Positions 60,438-64,000 of a stretch of 64,000 nucleotides of DNA are shown here, in pieces. The notes under the pieces were generated by a model. That model was not told the DNA's origin. It searched no databases and was given only the letters and a program-made list of their open reading frames with translations. The first letter of the stretch is position 1. Every line of letters begins with the position of its first letter. This DNA is from Siphonodentalium dalli (taxonomy: Eukaryota > Mollusca > Scaphopoda > Gadilida > Siphonodentaliidae): assembly GCA_032622095.1 (NCBI GenBank), contig CP136061.1:24928991-24992990 (forward strand), in the 5' to 3' direction. Made by a program: the position numbers and the translations under genes.

Positions 60438-61189
60438 GATGTCAAAAGTGGCGCCGCTTGAGCAGGGATAGAAGGGGAATTTCAACACAATTGACAAAAA
60501 TATGTTTAACGCCAATTCCCACAAAATTCATGCACGTTATTCTCCTATGATGCGAGAAATAAAATAGCGTGGGTTAAAGACGCCATATTTGATTCATATA
60601 TTTGCGAATGTGTGGCTGTCTGTGTTCTATATAAATTCACGGGGATCATCTATATGGCACCATAGGGGTTCTAGCAGGGGTAACTTTTTACGAGGAAGAT
60701 AATGATGTAAGTTAAAATTTTCTGAATTGAAGCTGTTGGCGTCAGGGATAGAAAATGGGAAGGGTAGAAAATATGATGAAATATTTTCGTCGCCTATTTT
60801 CACGAAACATATACGCAATAATTTTCATGATATGACGCCGTTCGAGTCAGAGTGTCTCACTGAGAGAGGGGCACAATCAATTATACAAAAGGAAGATAAT
60901 TTAGTGACGATTTCCACCATATTGATGCCTATTCTTATCTATGATACGAGGAATCTGATCGTGAGACAGACTTAAAGTCGCCGAATTGGTGCCGTTTGGG
61001 TTAGAGATGGGGGCACCATATCTAAAAAACATACTTTAGTTTAGTTAATTGCCGATTACCACAAAACTTATACATAATCATCTCCATGATAACAGGAGTG
61101 ATGGCCGTGGTTTAAATGTGTAAAAAGTGTCACAAATCGAGTTATGAATGGGGAAGAGAGGGGCACCAAATTTAATACAAATATGTTTA
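60438..61189 (+). repeat. 752 bp direct duplication, copy 2
   Basis: Partner of 58845-59596. It lacks the MITE at its right edge and continues GTTTAGCACTAATTTCCAC. Differences are small substitutions and 1-4 base indels. Confidence 0.88.
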
Positions 61190-61780
61190 GCACTAATTTC
61201 CACAAAATTCATACACGTTCTTCTCCATTGATACGAGGTAACAGATCACGTGGGTTAAAGACGCCACACTGATACGAGGAAACAGACACATAGCTTAAAA
61301 TAAACAACTTAAAATCTCGCTCTGCGTCGGGCAAATGTAGCTGATATATACCAACGCTTATACAATAATAAACCAGTATATCACCACGAACAGAGGAGCA
61401 CGTGGGCATTTAAAAAAAAACATCTGCATCTTCGTGGATATATATAACCTCAACTTCTTAATGTAACCCACTAGATGGATTTATACATCTCTATATAAAA
61501 CCCAATTGTCGTCTTTTATATTTCTGCGAACTAATAAGCTTATGATGTCCATGTTTTGATCTCAAATACAAAATATAAAAAAAACAAACAAACAAACTTT
61601 AATTCCAATCACATCGACTATTAAAATGACAACGTTTGAAGTACGCGCATTTGTAATTAAATAAATACTTCTTTATTGGTGGGACGATTTAATCGCGATA
61701 AACAAAATGACAATCAATCCGACAATGTGAGCCACTATTGCTAATCCATGTGCATAGGAATGACGTTTTGTTATCCCATT
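61190..61780. other. unassigned part of the Helitron-like body
   Basis: Less repetitive AT-rich sequence with an (AAAC)n patch at about 61578-61600. No gene or separate element recognised. Confidence 0.35.
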
Positions 61781-62089
61781 TGGATATACAATTTATGAGA
61801 ATACGTGTGACACTTTGAGTAAGCGTATTTTCTATTCCCACTAAATGTCCACAGCAGAGGGTTTCATATCAATTTATCCTGGGCAAAGCCGGGTAAGCCT
61901 GCTAGTCATACCTTATAAACAAGTATGTTTTGTTTTCGGAAACCCAACTTAATCCATCATACCCATAACACTAGCTATAAATACGTGGATATATTTCTCC
62001 CATTCGTAAAGGTCGTGACTCTAATGGATGTGGCATATACGTAATGTCTGCTGACATCTCATTTTCAATCGGAAACCTGAACTAGAATT

Positions 62090-62560
62090 CGATTTATTGT
62101 GTTTATGGTCCACTCTAGGAAACCCCGCATTATACTCGGGGTATGCTATAGATCTGACCACTTTTGTGCTACACATTAATGGGAATTACTTGCATCCACA
62201 TTTACTGACGCAGTTGATATTTCTGAAAATGTAGTCATCACTGGCGATTATAATTTCATTTTTTGGACAGCTCCTTGAGGATTAAACAAATAAGAGATGT
62301 ATGAAAAATGTCATTTCGGTTCCCACCAGAGTGACAAGCACATCAAGTACTCTCCTCGACCGCATCATTACCCACACAATTAAGTCATAGACGCTGATAC
62401 TTTAGACCTCGGAGTTTCAGACCATATAGGTGTTTATGCTACAATCTCTGTTGATAATACCCGGGCACCATCATTCGAAAGAAAGGTGTGAAACTACAAA
62501 TTGGCTAACTTTTCACATGCATATAGATTACTCGAATCAGTCGACTGGAATTAGTAGTAT
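62090..62560 (+). pseudogene. LINE endonuclease domain fragment
   Basis: In shifting plus-strand frames I read SRKPRIILGVCYRSDHF, then VVITGDYNF-like sequence, VPTRVTSTSSTLLDRIIT, and LDLGVSDHIGVYATIS. These correspond to the apurinic-endonuclease-like domain of CR1/Jockey-type LINEs: G(V/I)-Y-RP/RS, the GD(F/Y)N catalytic motif, P-TR-T..S-T-LD-I, and the SDH catalytic motif. Frameshifts and stops break it repeatedly, and no reverse transcriptase follows. It is a dead fragment, possibly of the same broad group as the LINE ends elsewhere in the window. Confidence 0.7.
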
Positions 62561-62589
62561 ATATGAGGGACCAATACCGTGATGTTACT

Positions 62590-62755
62590 AAAAGGTAGTT
62601 ATTGTCAGACTAACTATTCCAAGTTAGTCACTATTCCTAAGCATGTGTTTATAGTCAGGCTAACTATTTCTAGGTTAGTCACTATTTTAAGGCATAGGTT
62701 TATAGTCAGGCTAACTGTTTTTAGGTTAGTCAGTATTTCTAAGGTAATACAGTAT
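62590..62755 (+). repeat. ~62 bp tandem repeat, three units
   Basis: TAGTCAGGCTAACTATTTCT and AGGTTAGTCACTATTT..AAGGCAT units occur at about 62590, 62650 and 62711. Within each, GGCTAAC and GTTAG words form a small stem. Two further diverged units lie at 63148-63245. Confidence 0.85.
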
Positions 62756-62859
62756 AGTTACATAATATACATAGGTACAACCCCCTTGATTAACTTCATA
62801 TACACGTTAGAGAGTAAGCTGCTAGGTGCAATCTGTTAGAGAATGATGTGTTAAATGGT

Positions 62860-63905
62860 ATGAGATATTCACAGCTAATAAACCCACAGGTCTAAACAGT
62901 GGAACTTTTTTAGGAACGTTCTTCTTCTGTAGATTAGTAGTCAACACGATTCAATCTCAAAAACTCGATATTAGATAGTCTTTAGAAATCGAAATGTGGA
63001 ACCAAAACAGTTTCTCTAATGAACAAAATAGATATACAAACAAATAATTGTACAGTCTTTTTTAACATATGCACAATCTGGTTTTAAATGAGCCCCGTCA
63101 CATCCATAACATCTAACTCGTTTCTGTCAAAAATTTATCTTGGTTTAAAGTCAGACTAACTGTTTCTAGGCTGTCTTAAAATACTACTTCTAGGCTATGG
63201 TTATAGTCAGACAAACTATTTCTAGGTTATTCACTATTTCCAGAGTTGTAAAGTATACTGATTATATCTACAAATATTAATTGGAATGTGCGTATATGTA
63301 TAAAGAACAGAGTTAGGTCCCCTGTGAATGGTACAGCATAATCTATTGTATTAAGTTCAATATAGATTTTAAACGATTAATATATGTTAGAAATTGATGA
63401 CAATGATAACATGAAATATACACAGTGAATAAAACCATACATGTAAAAACCACAGGTCTAAACACTGGAACTTTTTTAGGAACGTTCTTCTGTAGATTAG
63501 TAAGCAACACATTTCAAAAACACCATTTCATAGTGGTAAAAATCGAAATGTATAACAATTATTGGTTCCGTTAATGAACACGAATGACGGGAATATATCC
63601 AAATCAATCTACTCATGTTGAAATATTAAAAATATGTGTATGTTATATTTATTGTAGCTATCCCATAGATAATCAAGCATGTTAAATACTGATTAATATG
63701 TAATTAATAATATATCACATGAACGTATCGATCTAGCTATAAATTGGCAATCTATATTATTTTAGGAAAGAACACTGGAACAATTAGCAACTATATTGTG
63801 TTGATTTGAAGGCAACACATTTCAATTCCAACACAAACTCCATATTTTAGAAGGGTCAATAACAATCGAAATGTAAAAACTATATCTTCCTTTAATGAAA
63901 TATTA
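62860..63905 (+). repeat. ~550 bp degenerate tandem repeat
   Basis: CCACAGGTCTAAACAGTGGAAC plus TTTTTTAGGAACGTTCTTC at 62885-62935 recurs at 63450-63495, and in reduced form (GGAAAGAACACTGGAAC) at about 63765. Each is followed by CAACACATTTCAA and AATCGAAATGT blocks. Together with the 62 bp units at 62590 and 63148, this shows a longer period of about 550 bp. Confidence 0.7.
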
Positions 63906-63907
63906 AA

Positions 63908-63995
63908 TGTTAAACCTTGGTTGCGCGGACTAACTTATAAAATAAATTCTCTTTATTAGCAGCATAACCCGCGCAACCAAAGTTTAACTTAAACT
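63908..63995. repeat. 20 bp inverted repeat (hairpin or MITE ends)
   Basis: GTTAAACCTTGGTTGCGCGG and, 45 bases on, CCGCGCAACCAAAGTTTAAC are inverted copies with one mismatch. The GC-rich core stands out in AT-rich DNA. It may be a tiny MITE or solo terminal pair; the window ends here. Confidence 0.75.
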
Positions 63996-64000
63996 ATGAG

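Larger units (their letters stand above)
57944..61905 (+). mobile_element. Helitron-like element, second family (~4 kb)
   Basis: The 5' end A|TCTATATCTATATTGGCG is followed by a CTGTCTGTCTG tract (57965-57993). The 3' end is CCTGG-GCAAAG-CCGGG (short hairpin with one wobble), then TAAGCCTGCTAG|T at 61905. TC...CTAG with A/T flanks and a hairpin about 10 bases from the end is the Helitron pattern. The final CCTGCTAGT is shared with the smaller family at 1.1-2.1 and 49.6-51.5 kb. The body is degenerate units containing GCCGATTTCCACCAA, ATGATACGAGAAATCTAAT and GGGGCACCAAATTTGATA, spaced about 130-190 bp. It has no Rep/helicase frame. Confidence 0.55.

Overview
This window reads as nuclear DNA from a metazoan, most likely a marine invertebrate and probably a bivalve mollusc. 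There are no operons, ribosome-binding sites, rRNA genes or phage genes. Nearly everything recognisable is transposon-derived or tandemly repeated: decayed LINEs, a DIRS-like retroelement, hAT and TTA-target inverted-repeat elements, Helitron-like ends, a tRNA-derived SINE, and a very large satellite block. The bivalve guess rests on repeat style (units carrying GGGCCATAACTC, AAGGTCA-rich Helitron-like arrays, ~165 bp satellites) and cannot be proven here.

Layout. 1-3.6 kb: a hAT-type end, two head-to-tail Helitron-like copies, then two degenerate tandem families. 3.6-9.5 kb: AT-rich DNA with small dispersed repeats and no convincing gene. 9.6-12.1 kb: LINE debris. 12.2-13.7 kb: single-copy-like relatives of the unique segment that is later amplified in the satellite. 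13.77-28.39 kb: satellite A (monomer ~141 bp). It is interrupted by a 0.78 kb terminal-inverted-repeat element and then organised into four nearly identical ~2,059 bp higher-order repeats plus a truncated fifth. 28.39-35.63 kb: satellite B, about 44 monomers of ~165 bp with their own higher-order pattern and a CENP-B-box-like motif. 35.6-37.8 kb: diverged repeats and a LINE ORF1 pseudogene.

38.6-56.9 kb: the only region where I see probable host coding sequence, all on the minus strand. Four exons (46.29, 43.30, 42.16 and 40.67 kb) have splice sites whose phases all agree (phase 1 at every junction). Together they give an uninterrupted 232-codon frame from ATG to stop. Another phase-1/phase-1 exon lies at 56.8 kb, and a weaker coding stretch at 38.7-39.0 kb has an AATAAA signal downstream. 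Their introns and surroundings hold a SINE, a CR1/RTE-like LINE tail, an L1/Tx1-like reverse transcriptase, a ~190 bp tandem array, a palindromic element, three more Helitron-like copies, and a DIRS-like reverse transcriptase split by a 2.1 kb element with ~430 bp inverted arms. A complete non-autonomous hAT with an 8 bp target duplication sits at 55.5-56.4 kb.

57.7-64 kb: a second Helitron-like family (~4 kb) containing a 752 bp direct duplication and a 649 bp MITE whose insertion site can be read from the empty copy. Then come a LINE endonuclease fragment, short-period tandem repeats and a terminal hairpin. The most informative features are the nested history of the satellite block, the CTAG|TC Helitron junctions, the dense nuclear-receptor half-sites those elements carry, and the phase-consistent unidentified gene.
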